64,000 nt of DNA, taken from assembly GCA_964550615.1 (NCBI GenBank), contig CAZKAB010000006.1, positions 4,337 through 68,336 of the forward strand, given 5' to 3'. Of the stretch, positions 1 through 8,807 are shown in pieces. The position numbers and the translations under genes were made by a program. Positions within the stretch are counted from its first letter, which is position 1; each line of letters starts with the position of its first letter. The stretch is from M55B144 sp964550615. GTDB lineage: Bacteria; Bipolaricaulota; Bipolaricaulia; UBA7950; UBA9294. The notes under the pieces were generated by a model. The model saw only the letters and a list, made by a program, of their open reading frames with translations. It was not told the origin of the DNA and did no database searches.

Positions 1-469
1 CTTTAGGCGCACCCTCCTCATCCACACGGATGCGTAGCTCAACGCTGATTCCCTTGTACAGGTTAATTGTCACGGAATGCTCCCCCAGCGTCTCGATCGG
101 CGTCTCAATCTGCATACGTCCGGACTCAATGGGTTCTCCGGTTTCCTGCTCGATCTGAGCGACTATGTCCTCTGCACGTACCGATCCGTAGAGCTTTTCG
201 TTATCGTGTGCCTTGCGGCTGAAAACGAGGATCCGATCGGCGAGCATGTCACGAATGCGCATCGCCTTCCCCTCTCGCTCCTCTATCTCCGCCTCGTGCG
301 CTGCCTTTTCCTTGGCGTATGTGGCGATATTGTGCTCGCTCGGCACAACGGCAAACCGTTTTGGAAACAGGTAGTTTCGCGCATATCCGTTGGCGACATC
401 CACTACCTCTCCCACGTGCCCCAAAGATTCAATGGTCGTTGTAAGCAATACCTTGACGATGATTACCAC
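1..469 (-). CDS. rplI: 50S ribosomal protein L9, C-terminus cut by window edge
   Basis: The minus-strand translation reads VKVLLTTTIESLGHVG followed by EVVDVANGYARNYLFPKRFA, the L9 N-domain that binds 23S rRNA, then the long charged connecting helix and the start of the C-domain. The 3' end lies before position 1. The start is unclear: GTG at 469 is the only ordinary start codon, but the Shine-Dalgarno-like AGAGGG touches it, and alignment to L9 puts the initiator at the GTC at 457, next to an ATC at 460 with better spacing. A strong promoter lies just upstream. It is not next to rpsF-ssb-rpsR, its common partners. Confidence 0.9.
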   Translation of the reverse strand, partial: MVIIVKVLLTTTIESLGHVGEVVDVANGYARNYLFPKRFAVVPSEHNIATYAKEKAAHEAEIEEREGKAMRIRDMLADRILVFSRKAHDNEKLYGSVRAEDIVAQIEQETGEPIESGRMQIETPIETLGEHSVTINLYKGISVELRIRVDEEGAPK

Positions 470-492
470 CCCTCTTGTGTCTCGTGAAGAGA

Positions 493-521
493 ATTGTAGT
501 GGCCGCTACCGGGCTCGTCAA
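493..521 (-). promoter_or_regulatory. Sigma-70-type promoter for rplI
   Basis: On the minus strand TTGACG (516-521) and TACAAT (493-498) are separated by exactly 17 bases. Predicted transcription start is near 486, giving a leader of about 17-26 bases that contains AGAGGG. Each box matches the consensus at 5 of 6 positions. Confidence 0.7.
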
Positions 522-567
522 ACCCCTCTGCGAACGATCTCGTATGGTATACTGTGCCTGATCGACA

Positions 568-1401
568 ATGGAAAGGTTGGATGAGTGGCTGGAGAGGCGC
601 GATCGCGCGTTGGTGATGGGGGTGCTTAACATCACTCCCGACTCTTTCTATGACGGCGGTTCCTATTCCTCCTCAGGCGATGCGATCGAACGCGGACTCG
701 CGATGGTTGAAGACGGTGCGGACATTATCGATGTGGGTGGCGAGTCAAGTCGTCCCGGATCGCGTCCGGTTGAGGCCGACGAAGAACTGGCGCGAGTGGT
801 ACCGGTAATCGAAGGGATCAAGCGGAATAGCGATGTCTTGATCTCAATTGACACGACAAAGGCAGCGGTAGCGAAGGCGGCGTTAGGAATCGGAGCGGCG
901 ATCGTCAACGACATCAGTGCTATGCGCTTCGATCCAGAGATGGCGGGAATGCTCGCCAGTACGAATGCATTCGTCGTGTTAATGCACATGCAAGGAACTC
1001 CGGAGACGATGCAGATAAACCCCAGATACACGAATACGGTAGATGAAATCATAGATTTCCTGCGCGAGCGCGTCGAGGCAGGGGTGGCCGCAGGGATCTC
1101 ATGCACGCGGATGATGATCGATCCCGGAATCGGGTTTGGCAAGCGGCTCGAACACAATATCAAAATTCTCCGTGGCCTCGGTGCGCTTAAGCGGCTCGGC
1201 TTGCCTGTCCTGGTCGGACTGTCGCGCAAGTCCTTCCTGGGTGATATTCTTGATATGCCGGCGGCCGAGCGGTTGACGGCAACGATATCAGCGAACGCGA
1301 TCGCAGTCGTTAATGGAGCGGACATCATCCGCGTACACGATGTAAAGGAGGGAAGGGGGACGGCAGATGTGGCCTTCCGCCTGCGGAACAATGCGCCTTG
1401 A
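568..1401 (+). CDS. folP: Dihydropteroate synthase
   Basis: A 277-residue TIM-barrel enzyme joining 4-aminobenzoate to the pterin diphosphate in folate synthesis. The signature VMGVLNITPDSFYDGG is at residues 16-31 and DIIDVGGESSRPGS follows near residue 52; IDPGIGFGK and the late GLSRKSFLG motif are present. Length is normal. The ATG has no clear ribosome binding site; a TATACT box at 548-553 would place the transcript start about 8 bases before it. It overlaps the next gene by 11 bases. Folate supply fits the folate-dependent glycine system further along. Confidence 0.95.
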   Translation: MERLDEWLERRDRALVMGVLNITPDSFYDGGSYSSSGDAIERGLAMVEDGADIIDVGGESSRPGSRPVEADEELARVVPVIEGIKRNSDVLISIDTTKAAVAKAALGIGAAIVNDISAMRFDPEMAGMLASTNAFVVLMHMQGTPETMQINPRYTNTVDEIIDFLRERVEAGVAAGISCTRMMIDPGIGFGKRLEHNIKILRGLGALKRLGLPVLVGLSRKSFLGDILDMPAAERLTATISANAIAVVNGADIIRVHDVKEGRGTADVAFRLRNNAP

Positions 1402-1852
1402 CATCTACGCTTTTCTCGAGAACCCAGGCAAGCACCTTCCTATAGATACTCGTCTCGATCCGGGGCAACAGACGCGGGCTCCTGATGAAATCAGGTTCAT
1501 TGGTGGTATCGAGCTAACAGGGGAGGCATTCGCGCAGCTTGGGACCCTATACGTAAGTGCGCAAGTCAAGACCACTATCGAGCGTTCGTGTCGGCGCTGC
1601 CTTGCCCCTGTGAGGGAAGACATCGACTTGTCGGAGCGACTCAGTGTTGAGATTCCGGAAGGGAAGATCGAAGTGGACCTTGCCCCTCACATCTTGGCAA
1701 GCATTACAGCAGCACTCACCCCTCACCCATTGTGCCGCCCCAACTGCCGCGGCCTCTGTCCGGTGTGCGGAACAGACCTAAACGAACACCCCGAACATGC
1801 TTGCGAGACGCAAAGCCGAGATCACCTGCGATTAGGGGACTTTCTCAAATGA
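1391..1852 (+). CDS. DUF177 (YceD-like) protein
   Basis: A 153-residue protein of the DUF177/YceD family. The family hallmarks are the CRRC pair near residue 61 and a C-terminal treble of cysteines in CRPNCRGLCPVCGTDLN near residue 125, likely a metal site. In many bacteria this gene precedes rpmF (L32) and has been linked to 23S rRNA; here rpmF is absent and ruvC follows. The start is ATG at 1391, giving MRLDIYAFL, inside the end of folP; its stop overlaps the ruvC start as ATGA. Exact function is unknown. Confidence 0.8.
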   Translation: MRLDIYAFLENPGKHLPIDTRLDPGQQTRAPDEIRFIGGIELTGEAFAQLGTLYVSAQVKTTIERSCRRCLAPVREDIDLSERLSVEIPEGKIEVDLAPHILASITAALTPHPLCRPNCRGLCPVCGTDLNEHPEHACETQSRDHLRLGDFLK

Positions 1853-2355
1853 GCGCCCGCCGAGTAACGCTCGGCTTAGATCCCGGCCTTGCAATCACCG
1901 GCTACGGGGTAGTAGAGGCGGCGGAAAGGGGATGGCGAGTAATCGATGGGGGCGTCATCCGGACTCCTACTGGAGAAGAGCGCCCCGACAGGCTGCGTGA
2001 CATATATCAACAGGCGCAGGAGCTGATCACAAAGTACAATCCATGCGGGGTGGCGATCGAAGAAGTGTTCTTTGCCACAAACTCCCGCACCGCAATGCTC
2101 ACCGCCGAAACACGCGGTGTCTTGCTCATGGCAACGTGTGGCCTCCCGGTGCGTGGCTATACTCCGCTGCAGGTGAAGAAACGAATAACCGGTTACGGCA
2201 AGGCAAACAAGCAGCAGGTACAGGCGATGGTGCAACGTCTCCTCGGCCTCGCCGATGTCCCGCGCCCGGATGATATGGCGGATGGTCTTGCGCTTGCCCT
2301 GTGCTATCTATTCGACTTGCAGGGCGTCGACAAGGAGGATCGTGCCTATCTCTAA
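1849..2355 (+). CDS. ruvC: Crossover junction endodeoxyribonuclease RuvC
   Basis: A 168-residue RNase H-fold nuclease that cuts Holliday junctions as a dimer. The four acidic catalytic positions are visible: Asp in LGLDPGLAITGYG near residue 10, Glu in VAIEEVFF, and two Asp in RPDDMADGLALALC near the C-terminus. Length is typical. The ATG at 1849 overlaps the upstream stop by 4 bases. The partners ruvA and ruvB are not in this window. The end overlaps polA by 14 bases, and a strong AGGAGG inside it serves polA. Confidence 0.95.
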   Translation: MSARRVTLGLDPGLAITGYGVVEAAERGWRVIDGGVIRTPTGEERPDRLRDIYQQAQELITKYNPCGVAIEEVFFATNSRTAMLTAETRGVLLMATCGLPVRGYTPLQVKKRITGYGKANKQQVQAMVQRLLGLADVPRPDDMADGLALALCYLFDLQGVDKEDRAYL

Positions 2356-5086
2356 AGAAACGGCAAATGAATTGCTCGGCATCGCCGCACCCGAGAAACG
2401 CATCCTCCTATTCGACGGACACTCAATCGCATACCGTTCGTTCTACGCGATTCGCGATCTCACGACACGCGCCGGCCTGCCGGTGAATGCGGTATACGGC
2501 TTCTGGCGATTTCTAACGAGCATCATGCGTTCGTATCCATCGCAATACGTGGGAGTGGCGTTCGACGCCGGTGGAGTGACGTTCAGACACGAACTCTATT
2601 CCGACTACAAGGCGAATCGAAAGGAGATGCCGGTCGAGCTCGGGACGCAGCTCCCCCTAATTCAGGATCTGTTGTCGGCACTGGGAATACAGACGATCTT
2701 CGAGGAAGGGGTGGAAGCGGACGACATCCTCGGGAGCATCGCCGTCCAGGCCGAGGGGAAGGACGTCCCGGTCTTAATAGTAACGTCGGACAAAGACCTG
2801 GCACAGCTAGTAGACGATCACGTGCAACTCGTCCGGCCGAGCGGGCGCGGAGCAGGCGGCGGGGTGGACGTTATCGATTCGGCTGGAGTAAGAGAATGCT
2901 ACGGTGTATCCCCCGGGCAGATCGTAGATCTGCTCTCGCTTGTCGGTGACACTTCAGATAATGTGCCCGGCGTTCCCTCGGTGGGCGCGAAGACTGCGTC
3001 CAAGTTGCTTGACGAATACGGATCTCTTGACGAGATCGTTAGACACGTCGATGAATTGAGAAACGGAAAGGTGCGCGACAACTTGCGGGAACACGTGCAG
3101 GACGCCCTACTCGCACGTCGCCTCGTATCCATCCATTCGGACATCGGCGTGGGCGACGTTCCACAGGAATATTCCCTCGGCGCGCCCGATGTCGAACGTC
3201 TGCAACAGCTTCTCACACAGCTTGAGTTTGACTCGGTCCTGAAAAGCCTTTCCCTTGCCCCTACAAGTGGAGGAAAGAGTGCTCCAACTGATCAGAAGGC
3301 TGATTACAAGACGATCTTCACACGGCAAGCTTTGGAAGAACTTGTGCGCGAGGTATCGAACCTTGATGAGATCGCGATCGATCTTGAAACGACCAGCCTC
3401 GATCCGATGCGAGCGCACATCGTCGGCATATCAATCTCACCGCGTCCTTACGTTGGTTACTACATCCCGATCGGGCACGACTATCTTGGCGCCCCTGAGC
3501 AACTCGATTTGGACATCGTTCTCTCTTTTCTGCGACCGATTATCGAGGGTGAAAGGCCACGCCTAATCGGACAAAACCTGAAGTACGACCTGATTGTGCT
3601 CTGTCGACACTCCCTTGCGCCTTGCGGAGTGAGCTTCGACGCGATGATCGCATCTCACCTCGTTTCACCGGAAGAACGGCACCACAACCTGGAGCAGATC
3701 GCCAAGACGTATCTTGGCTACAATATGCTCTCCTATACCGATGCCTTTGGGAAGAATGGGGAGATCGCACAGGCCCCTGTGGACAAAGCGTCATTCTACG
3801 CCGCCGAAGACGCCGAGATCGTGTGCCGCGTCAAGGAAACGCTGGTCGACAGTCTGGAAAACGCCGGCGCTACGCGCCTATTCAACGAGGTGGAGATTCC
3901 TCTCATATCCGTACTATCGCGCATGGAACGGCATGGCATTCTCGTTGATCGTGCCATCCTTGCAAGTCAGGGAAAGGACCTGCACGCGCGACTTGACATC
4001 ATCGAGAAAGATCTGTTTGAGATGGCGGGAGAGACGTTCAACGCCAATTCGCCCAAGCAGGTGGCAGAGGTGCTGTTCGATCACCTCGGCCTGCCTGTGA
4101 TCGAAAAGACGAAGAGCGGCCCATCAACGAGTGCGCGCGTTCTGTCGGAGCTCGCGATTCAACACCCCGTACCCGGAAAGCTCATCGAGTATCGCGAATT
4201 GCGCAAGCTTCTCACAACATACATCGAACGTCTTCCGGAAGCGATCAACCCCGATACCGGCCGCATCCACACATCGTTTCACCAGACATCGACGGCAACC
4301 GGAAGACTCTCGTCGTCCGATCCCAATCTGCAGAACATTCCCATAAGAACGGAGATTGGGGAACGGATCAGGCGCGCGTTTGTTGCGCCGCCCGGCTCCC
4401 GGCTGATCGGAGCGGACTATTCGCAGATCGAGATCCGGCTATTGGCTCATCTTTCCGGCGATGAAAACTTGATCACGTCATTCGCAGAGGGAAAAGATCT
4501 TCACAGCATGACGGCGAGCCGCATCTTCGCCATCCCCGAGGCGGATGTCACTGACAGGCTTCGCATTACAGCCAAGCGCATCAACTTCGGAATCATCTAC
4601 GGAATCAGCCCATTCGGCCTGGCGCGTGACCTTGGTATCTCGCGCGAAGAGGCGCGCGCGTACATCGATCGCTTCTTCGCAGCTTATCCGCAAGCGCGCG
4701 CTTACATCGACAAGATGGTCGAACAAGCAACGGAGAAGGGGTACGCAGAGACGCTACTGGGGCGCCGCCGCCCGCTGCCGCAGCTTGCGTCCAAGAATGT
4801 CCCGTTGAGGAATTTTGCGAAGCGGAACGCAGTCAACACGCCCATTCAGGGGAGCGCGGCCGACCTGATCAAGCTCGCCATGCTTAAGATCGATCGTGAG
4901 ATAGAGGCGAAGAAACTGAAAGCAAAGATGCTGCTGCAAATCCACGATGAACTCATCTTCGAAGTAGCGGAGCCGGACTGCGAAGCAGCGATGACCGACA
5001 TCAAGCTGGCAATGGAAGGCGTCATGGAATTGCGCGTTCCGTTGGAGGTGAAGGTGAAATGCGGAGACAACTGGAGCCAAATATGA
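2342..5086 (+). CDS. polA: DNA polymerase I with active 3'-5' exonuclease
   Basis: About 914 residues with three domains: a 5'-3' exonuclease (about 15-300), a 3'-5' proofreading exonuclease (about 335-510) and the A-family polymerase (about 560-914). The proofreading residues look intact: IAIDLETTSLDP near 344, IGQNLKYD, and YAAEDAE. Polymerase motif A (GADYSQIEIRLL, near 690), the O-helix KRINFGIIYG (near 745) and motif C QIHDELIFEV (near 866) are present. I chose GTG at 2342 because AGGAGG at 2333-2338 precedes it, although spacing is only 3 bases; longer in-frame starts would run deep into ruvC. It is coupled to the next gene by ATGA. Confidence 0.95.
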   Translation: MPISKETANELLGIAAPEKRILLFDGHSIAYRSFYAIRDLTTRAGLPVNAVYGFWRFLTSIMRSYPSQYVGVAFDAGGVTFRHELYSDYKANRKEMPVELGTQLPLIQDLLSALGIQTIFEEGVEADDILGSIAVQAEGKDVPVLIVTSDKDLAQLVDDHVQLVRPSGRGAGGGVDVIDSAGVRECYGVSPGQIVDLLSLVGDTSDNVPGVPSVGAKTASKLLDEYGSLDEIVRHVDELRNGKVRDNLREHVQDALLARRLVSIHSDIGVGDVPQEYSLGAPDVERLQQLLTQLEFDSVLKSLSLAPTSGGKSAPTDQKADYKTIFTRQALEELVREVSNLDEIAIDLETTSLDPMRAHIVGISISPRPYVGYYIPIGHDYLGAPEQLDLDIVLSFLRPIIEGERPRLIGQNLKYDLIVLCRHSLAPCGVSFDAMIASHLVSPEERHHNLEQIAKTYLGYNMLSYTDAFGKNGEIAQAPVDKASFYAAEDAEIVCRVKETLVDSLENAGATRLFNEVEIPLISVLSRMERHGILVDRAILASQGKDLHARLDIIEKDLFEMAGETFNANSPKQVAEVLFDHLGLPVIEKTKSGPSTSARVLSELAIQHPVPGKLIEYRELRKLLTTYIERLPEAINPDTGRIHTSFHQTSTATGRLSSSDPNLQNIPIRTEIGERIRRAFVAPPGSRLIGADYSQIEIRLLAHLSGDENLITSFAEGKDLHSMTASRIFAIPEADVTDRLRITAKRINFGIIYGISPFGLARDLGISREEARAYIDRFFAAYPQARAYIDKMVEQATEKGYAETLLGRRRPLPQLASKNVPLRNFAKRNAVNTPIQGSAADLIKLAMLKIDREIEAKKLKAKMLLQIHDELIFEVAEPDCEAAMTDIKLAMEGVMELRVPLEVKVKCGDNWSQI

Positions 5087-5319
5087 AGGAAGGCAAGGTC
5101 TTGCGACTAGGTTACTGGTTGATGATCGTCGCCGGATCCCTGTTGGGGGGATCCGCGGCCTATTTTGTGATCCGAACAATCGCAACCGCCCCCGGGCTGA
5201 GCACGTTTTTCAAGGTCGTGATTCTCGTCGGCACCGCCGGGCTACTGATCACGCTTGTTGGCCTAGTTATCGAACGGAGGAGGGAATCAGATGATCCTGG
5301 TGACAACGGAGACAATTGA
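5083..5319 (+). CDS. Small two-helix membrane protein
   Basis: A 78-residue protein with two predicted membrane segments (about residues 10-32 and 42-62) and a charged C-terminal tail ERRRESDDPGDNGDN. The ATG at 5083 overlaps the polA stop as ATGA, and its end overlaps the YbjQ gene by 29 bases, so it is translated in one operon with both. No family is recognised. Its placement suggests it may work with the YbjQ protein, but that is inference. Confidence 0.7.
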   Translation: MKEGKVLRLGYWLMIVAGSLLGGSAAYFVIRTIATAPGLSTFFKVVILVGTAGLLITLVGLVIERRRESDDPGDNGDN

Positions 5320-5608
5320 AGGACGGAAGATAGAACAAGTGTTCGGCCTAGTACGCGGCAACACGATCCGAGCCCGCAATGTGGGCAGAGACATCATGGC
5401 CGGATTGAGAAACATCGTCGGGGGCGAGATCAAGGACTACACGCGTATGTTAAGTGACGCCCGTGATCAGGCGCTCGCACGGATGACAAAAGACGCCGAG
5501 GCTCATGGAGCAAACGCCGTAGTTGGGGTTCGGTTCACTACTTCACAGACGATGGCCGGTGCAGCAGAGATCCTCGCCTACGGAACCGCGGTGCGCCTCA
5601 AGGACTGA
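5291..5608 (+). CDS. YbjQ/UPF0145 family protein
   Basis: A 105-residue protein of the YbjQ (UPF0145, DUF74) family, which forms ring-shaped oligomers and has been called a heavy-metal-binding domain, with no proven function. It carries the family core GLVRGNTIRARNVGRDIMAG, EIKDYTRMLSDAR and HGANAVVGVRF. A very strong GGAGGAGGGAATCAG precedes the ATG. It is the last gene of the polA cluster and ends just before a palindrome shared with the convergent pncC. Confidence 0.85.
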   Translation: MILVTTETIEGRKIEQVFGLVRGNTIRARNVGRDIMAGLRNIVGGEIKDYTRMLSDARDQALARMTKDAEAHGANAVVGVRFTTSQTMAGAAEILAYGTAVRLKD

Positions 5609-5615
5609 ATCCATA

Positions 5616-5641
5616 CCCGCGATTTGCGCCGTTATCGCGGG
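5616..5641. terminator. Hairpin between convergent genes
   Basis: CCCGCGAT (5616-5623) and ATCGCGGG (5634-5641) form a perfect 8-bp stem with a 10-base loop, exactly between the YbjQ stop and the pncC stop. There is no T-run on either side, so it is at best a weak bidirectional terminator or a 3'-end stabiliser. Confidence 0.45.
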
Positions 5642-5643
5642 CG

Positions 5644-6126
5644 TTATCCACCCAATGCTTCAAGGATCAGTGTGATTGCGGTATCAACGGCCTTCTTCTT
5701 GTTCTGGATGCGATCCCCATTCCACTGGTACCGATGCGCGACTACACCGGCATTGGTGGCGAGACCTATATAGACTAGCCCGACCGGCTTCTCAGCGGTT
5801 CCTCCGCCAGGGCCGGCCAGCCCTGTAATCGCGACGGCGATGTCGCTTGCAAACAGCCGGCGGCAGCCGGCGGCCATGGCCGTCACTGTCTCTTCGCTGA
5901 TCACACCGTGTTTCGCAATTACTTCGTGCGGCACACCCAGGATCCGTTCCTTGACGTCGTTCTGATAGGCGACCACGCCGCCCCGAAAATACTCGGAAGA
6001 TCCAGGTATGTCGGTAATCCGGCTCGACATAAGCCCGCCGGTACACGACTCCGCTGCGGAAAGGGTTAGCTTTCGCTCTGCAAGATCCTTTCCTAGTTGT
6101 TCTTCAAGGCTGCCATGCACGCCCAT
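5644..6126 (-). CDS. pncC: Nicotinamide-nucleotide amidase (CinA C-terminal domain)
   Basis: A 160-residue stand-alone CinA C-terminal domain, which deamidates NMN to recycle the pyridine nucleotide. Signatures are LSAAESCTGGLMSSRITDIPG (start), FRGGVVAYQNDVKERILGV and AVAITGLAGPGGGTAEKPVG, with the family's conserved Ser and Lys present. The N-terminal molybdopterin-like CinA domain is missing. It lies 32 bases after nth on the same strand and is probably cotranscribed with it. Confidence 0.92.
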   Translation of the reverse strand: MGVHGSLEEQLGKDLAERKLTLSAAESCTGGLMSSRITDIPGSSEYFRGGVVAYQNDVKERILGVPHEVIAKHGVISEETVTAMAAGCRRLFASDIAVAITGLAGPGGGTAEKPVGLVYIGLATNAGVVAHRYQWNGDRIQNKKKAVDTAITLILEALGG

Positions 6127-6158
6127 TGTCTCCCTTCCCGCATAGTGGAATCATCTGC

Positions 6159-6860
6159 TTATATCTTCCCGGTTCGGGGTCGAGAAGGCAACGCCTGTTT
6201 CGTCTCTATCTCTTCAGCATAATACGCGCATCTTTCACTGAGTGGACAACGATGGCACTCCGGCCGACGCGGATGACAGATCTCTCGCCCAAGACGGATC
6301 AGCTGAAGATGCAGCCTTCTCATGAGCGCGGGATCGGGGGGAAGGAGTGCATTCATTCTCGCATGCGGATCTTCATTTGGGGCAACGATCCCGATCCGCC
6401 GTATGATTCGTCTGATATGTGTGTCGACAGGGAAGTATGGCTTGTCAAACGAGAACAAGAGTACAATGCCCGCGGTCTTGTTCCCGATTCCGGGTGAGGC
6501 GAGCAGCCAAGTCAGCGCCGCGTACAACGATAGGCCATCAAGAAACGAGAGATCGAGAGATCCACGCTCGTGCATGATTCTCTCAAGGACCTGCTTGATC
6601 CGAGATGCTTTCTGTCGATGCAGTCCGCCGATCCTGATCGCTTGTGCAATCTCCTCCACTGGCGCGTCGTTCACCGCAGCGAGGCTTCCGAATCGAGCGA
6701 CGAGGGACGCATAAGCGCGATCACGGTTTGAGTCGTTCGTGTTCTGGGAGAGGATTGTTCCAATCAACGTCTCGAGTGGATTGTGCGCGACTGCCTCGAC
6801 TTTGCCGTAGAGCTTCAGCAGCTGATTCGCGATCCACGCTGTTCTGTTTTCCGCATCCAT
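6159..6860 (-). CDS. nth: Endonuclease III-family DNA glycosylase
   Basis: About 233 residues of the HhH-GPD superfamily, removing oxidised pyrimidines. The helix-hairpin-helix with catalytic lysine is LASPGIGNKTAGIV, the catalytic Asp is in FPVDTHIRRI, and the [4Fe-4S] cluster loop has the spacing C-x6-C-x2-C-x5-C at the C-terminus. A GTG at 6869 is also in frame, but the predicted transcript start (about 6865) lies inside it, so I prefer ATG at 6860, giving MDAENRTAW with a leader of about 5 bases. It leads an operon with pncC. Confidence 0.92.
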   Translation of the reverse strand: MDAENRTAWIANQLLKLYGKVEAVAHNPLETLIGTILSQNTNDSNRDRAYASLVARFGSLAAVNDAPVEEIAQAIRIGGLHRQKASRIKQVLERIMHERGSLDLSFLDGLSLYAALTWLLASPGIGNKTAGIVLLFSFDKPYFPVDTHIRRIIRRIGIVAPNEDPHARMNALLPPDPALMRRLHLQLIRLGREICHPRRPECHRCPLSERCAYYAEEIETKQALPSRPRTGKI

Positions 6861-6871
6861 CTTCGACACTG

Positions 6872-6900
6872 AGCATAGGGGACTCTGTTACATACTTCAA
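6872..6900 (-). promoter_or_regulatory. Promoter for nth-pncC
   Basis: TTGAAG (6895-6900) and TATGCT (6872-6877) on the minus strand are 17 bases apart. The predicted start near 6865 would leave almost no 5' leader before the ATG at 6860. Confidence 0.55.
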
Positions 6901-6978
6901 TCGGCGTATGACATGTTCTGCAAGCACATCTGGATTGGCGGAAGCGTTGGCGCTACGATTCCAAGAAAGGAGGATGAG

Positions 6979-7392
6979 ATGATATCGATAGAGAAGAATG
7001 GAAAAGTGATGCTGCGCCTCAAGGATGGCGAGGAGTTGATGCAGGGACTGAAAGGTCTTTCGATCGATTCCGGCGCTATCTTCTGCGGGGTGGGGATGCT
7101 GCGCGAACTCGAACTCGGCTATTGGAATGGAAGCGAGTACGAGATCGAACGCATCGCCGAGCCGGTGGAGCTTCTCAGTCTGCAGGGAAATTTCGCACGT
7201 CATGAATCAGAGGTGGTCGTTCACTGCCATGTTGCAGTCGCAAAGCGCGGCGGTGCTGCGCTTGGGGGGCACGTGCTGAAGGCAACCGTGCACAACACAG
7301 CCGAGATTGTCATCGATCTTCTCAACGGGATTATCCTCACACGCAAGCTGGAAGATAACGGCTTGGCTGGTCTCTACCCGCAGGTCAGCTGA
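6979..7392 (+). CDS. PPC/DUF296 domain protein
   Basis: A 137-residue single-domain protein of the PPC (plants and prokaryotes conserved, DUF296) family. Visible family marks are the SIDSGAIFCGVGMLRELELG strand region and the metal-type histidine pattern HCHVAVAKRGGAALGGHVLKA. Bacterial members form trimers and bind a metal, but their role is unclear. The ATG at 6979 follows AAAGGAGG at good spacing; an upstream in-frame extension is less likely. It converges on fmt with an 8-base overlap. Confidence 0.8.
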   Translation: MISIEKNGKVMLRLKDGEELMQGLKGLSIDSGAIFCGVGMLRELELGYWNGSEYEIERIAEPVELLSLQGNFARHESEVVVHCHVAVAKRGGAALGGHVLKATVHNTAEIVIDLLNGIILTRKLEDNGLAGLYPQVS

Positions 7393-8308
7393 AGGAAGTC
7401 ACCCCGCGGAGACCGTTCAGAAACGCACTTCCGTTTGTGCGCGGCCGGCATTCACGTTGGATTTCCAGGATTTCAAGAAGCTCATCGCGTGTTGCCACAA
7501 GCAACCGCCCGGTCTCAGGGACGGCGATCGCTCCTGGTGACAGATCTCCGCGTCCGACGCCCGATAGCGCAGTGCGATGCAACTTGATCAGTCTTTCATC
7601 ACAATGCGTGAATGCGCCCGGCCACGGATTCGCCCCTCGCACCAAGTTGTGAACCTCACGCGCGGTTGCCGACCAGTTGATCGTTCCATCCGCGCACGAA
7701 AGCGTGGGGGCAAGAGTGGCATCCTCCTCGCACTGCGGCGTGGGTTGCAGAGATCGGTCGGCCAATCCGCAAAGCGTATCGACAATCGCCTCAGCGCCGA
7801 GCTTTGCCAACCTATCGTGCAACTCTCCCGCAGTTTCATCCGGTCCGATCGCGCATTCGCGCTTTAACAGAACCATTCCCGTATCCATTCCCTTGTCTAT
7901 GAGAAACGTGGTAACGCCGGTCTCCGTATCGCCTCGGATGATCGCCCAGTTGATCGGCGCTGCTCCCCGAAGTCGCGGGAGGAGAGAGGCGTGAATGTTG
8001 ATCGTTCCCAGCGGCGGAAGCGCGAACACCCGTTCACTGAGGAATTGGCCGTAGGAGGCAACAACGATTGCGTCCGGAGCTGCGTCGTGCAATAGCCCTA
8101 TCCCATCCGGATTGTTGATGCGCTCGGGCTGGGCGAGCGGCAGGTTAAGGTGGATGGCCGCTTCCTTGACAGCCGACGCTCTTGGCTCACGCTTGCGGCC
8201 GGCCGGCCGGTCCGGTTGGGTGATGACTAGAACCACATCATGCGCCTCGGCAAGCGCGGTTAGCGCTGGAACAGCAAATGATGACGTACCGAGAAAGACG
8301 AGCCTCAC
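7385..8308 (-). CDS. fmt: Methionyl-tRNA formyltransferase
   Basis: A 307-residue enzyme that formylates initiator Met-tRNA using 10-formyl-tetrahydrofolate. The N-terminal hydrolase-like domain has FLGTSSFAVPAL, the catalytic INIHASLLPRLRGAAPINWA and the later DKGMDTG; a C-terminal OB-like tRNA-binding domain follows. Its ATG overlaps the def stop (ATGA), so the two are translationally coupled, matching their linked roles at the protein N-terminus. Confidence 0.96.
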   Translation of the reverse strand: MRLVFLGTSSFAVPALTALAEAHDVVLVITQPDRPAGRKREPRASAVKEAAIHLNLPLAQPERINNPDGIGLLHDAAPDAIVVASYGQFLSERVFALPPLGTINIHASLLPRLRGAAPINWAIIRGDTETGVTTFLIDKGMDTGMVLLKRECAIGPDETAGELHDRLAKLGAEAIVDTLCGLADRSLQPTPQCEEDATLAPTLSCADGTINWSATAREVHNLVRGANPWPGAFTHCDERLIKLHRTALSGVGRGDLSPGAIAVPETGRLLVATRDELLEILEIQRECRPRTNGSAFLNGLRGVTSFS

Positions 8309-8802
8309 TCGTCCTTCTCCTTCTGCTTGCGGCGGTATTCGGCAAGAATGTTTCTTCGTTTTGCAGCCCCGAGGTGGTCGATGAACAGAACACCGTCCAG
8401 ATGGTCTATCTCATGCTGAATCGCCCGTGCCATCAAGCCGTCGCCTTCGATGTCGATCGTCTTCCCATCAAGGTCCAATCCGCGCACATGCGTCCGCAGC
8501 ATGCGCGTTACCTCGGCGTCGACTCCCGGGATGCTCAAGCACCCCTCGAGAATTTCTTCCGATTCATCGGATGACTCAACGATCTCAGGATTGATGAGGA
8601 TGTGAAACTGCCCGTTGAGGTCGAGCACTATGATTCTCTTCGATAACCCGATTTGGGGAGCGGCAAGGCCGACCCCGTTGGCTCGGATCATCGCCTCCAC
8701 CATTGCTTCACACTCTTGCTTCGTCTTGCTATCGATCCGGGTGACGGTTTGTGCCTTCTTCCGAAGCACCGGATCGCCGTATGTTCTGATCACAACGCTC
8801 AT
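8305..8802 (-). CDS. def: Peptide deformylase
   Basis: A 165-residue metalloenzyme that removes the N-formyl group from new proteins. All three motifs are present: GVGLAAPQIG (near 43), EGCLSIPG with the metal cysteine (near 87) and QHEIDHLDG with both metal histidines and the catalytic Glu (near 130). GGGAA precedes the ATG. It is the first gene of def-fmt and shares a compact divergent promoter region with recG. Confidence 0.97.
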   Translation of the reverse strand: MSVVIRTYGDPVLRKKAQTVTRIDSKTKQECEAMVEAMIRANGVGLAAPQIGLSKRIIVLDLNGQFHILINPEIVESSDESEEILEGCLSIPGVDAEVTRMLRTHVRGLDLDGKTIDIEGDGLMARAIQHEIDHLDGVLFIDHLGAAKRRNILAEYRRKQKEKDE

Positions 8803-8807
8803 TTCCC

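Noticed and set aside
663..1391. 242-residue frame antisense to folP
   Set aside because: It is a codon-bias shadow with low-complexity Ser/Arg/Pro content and no start signals.
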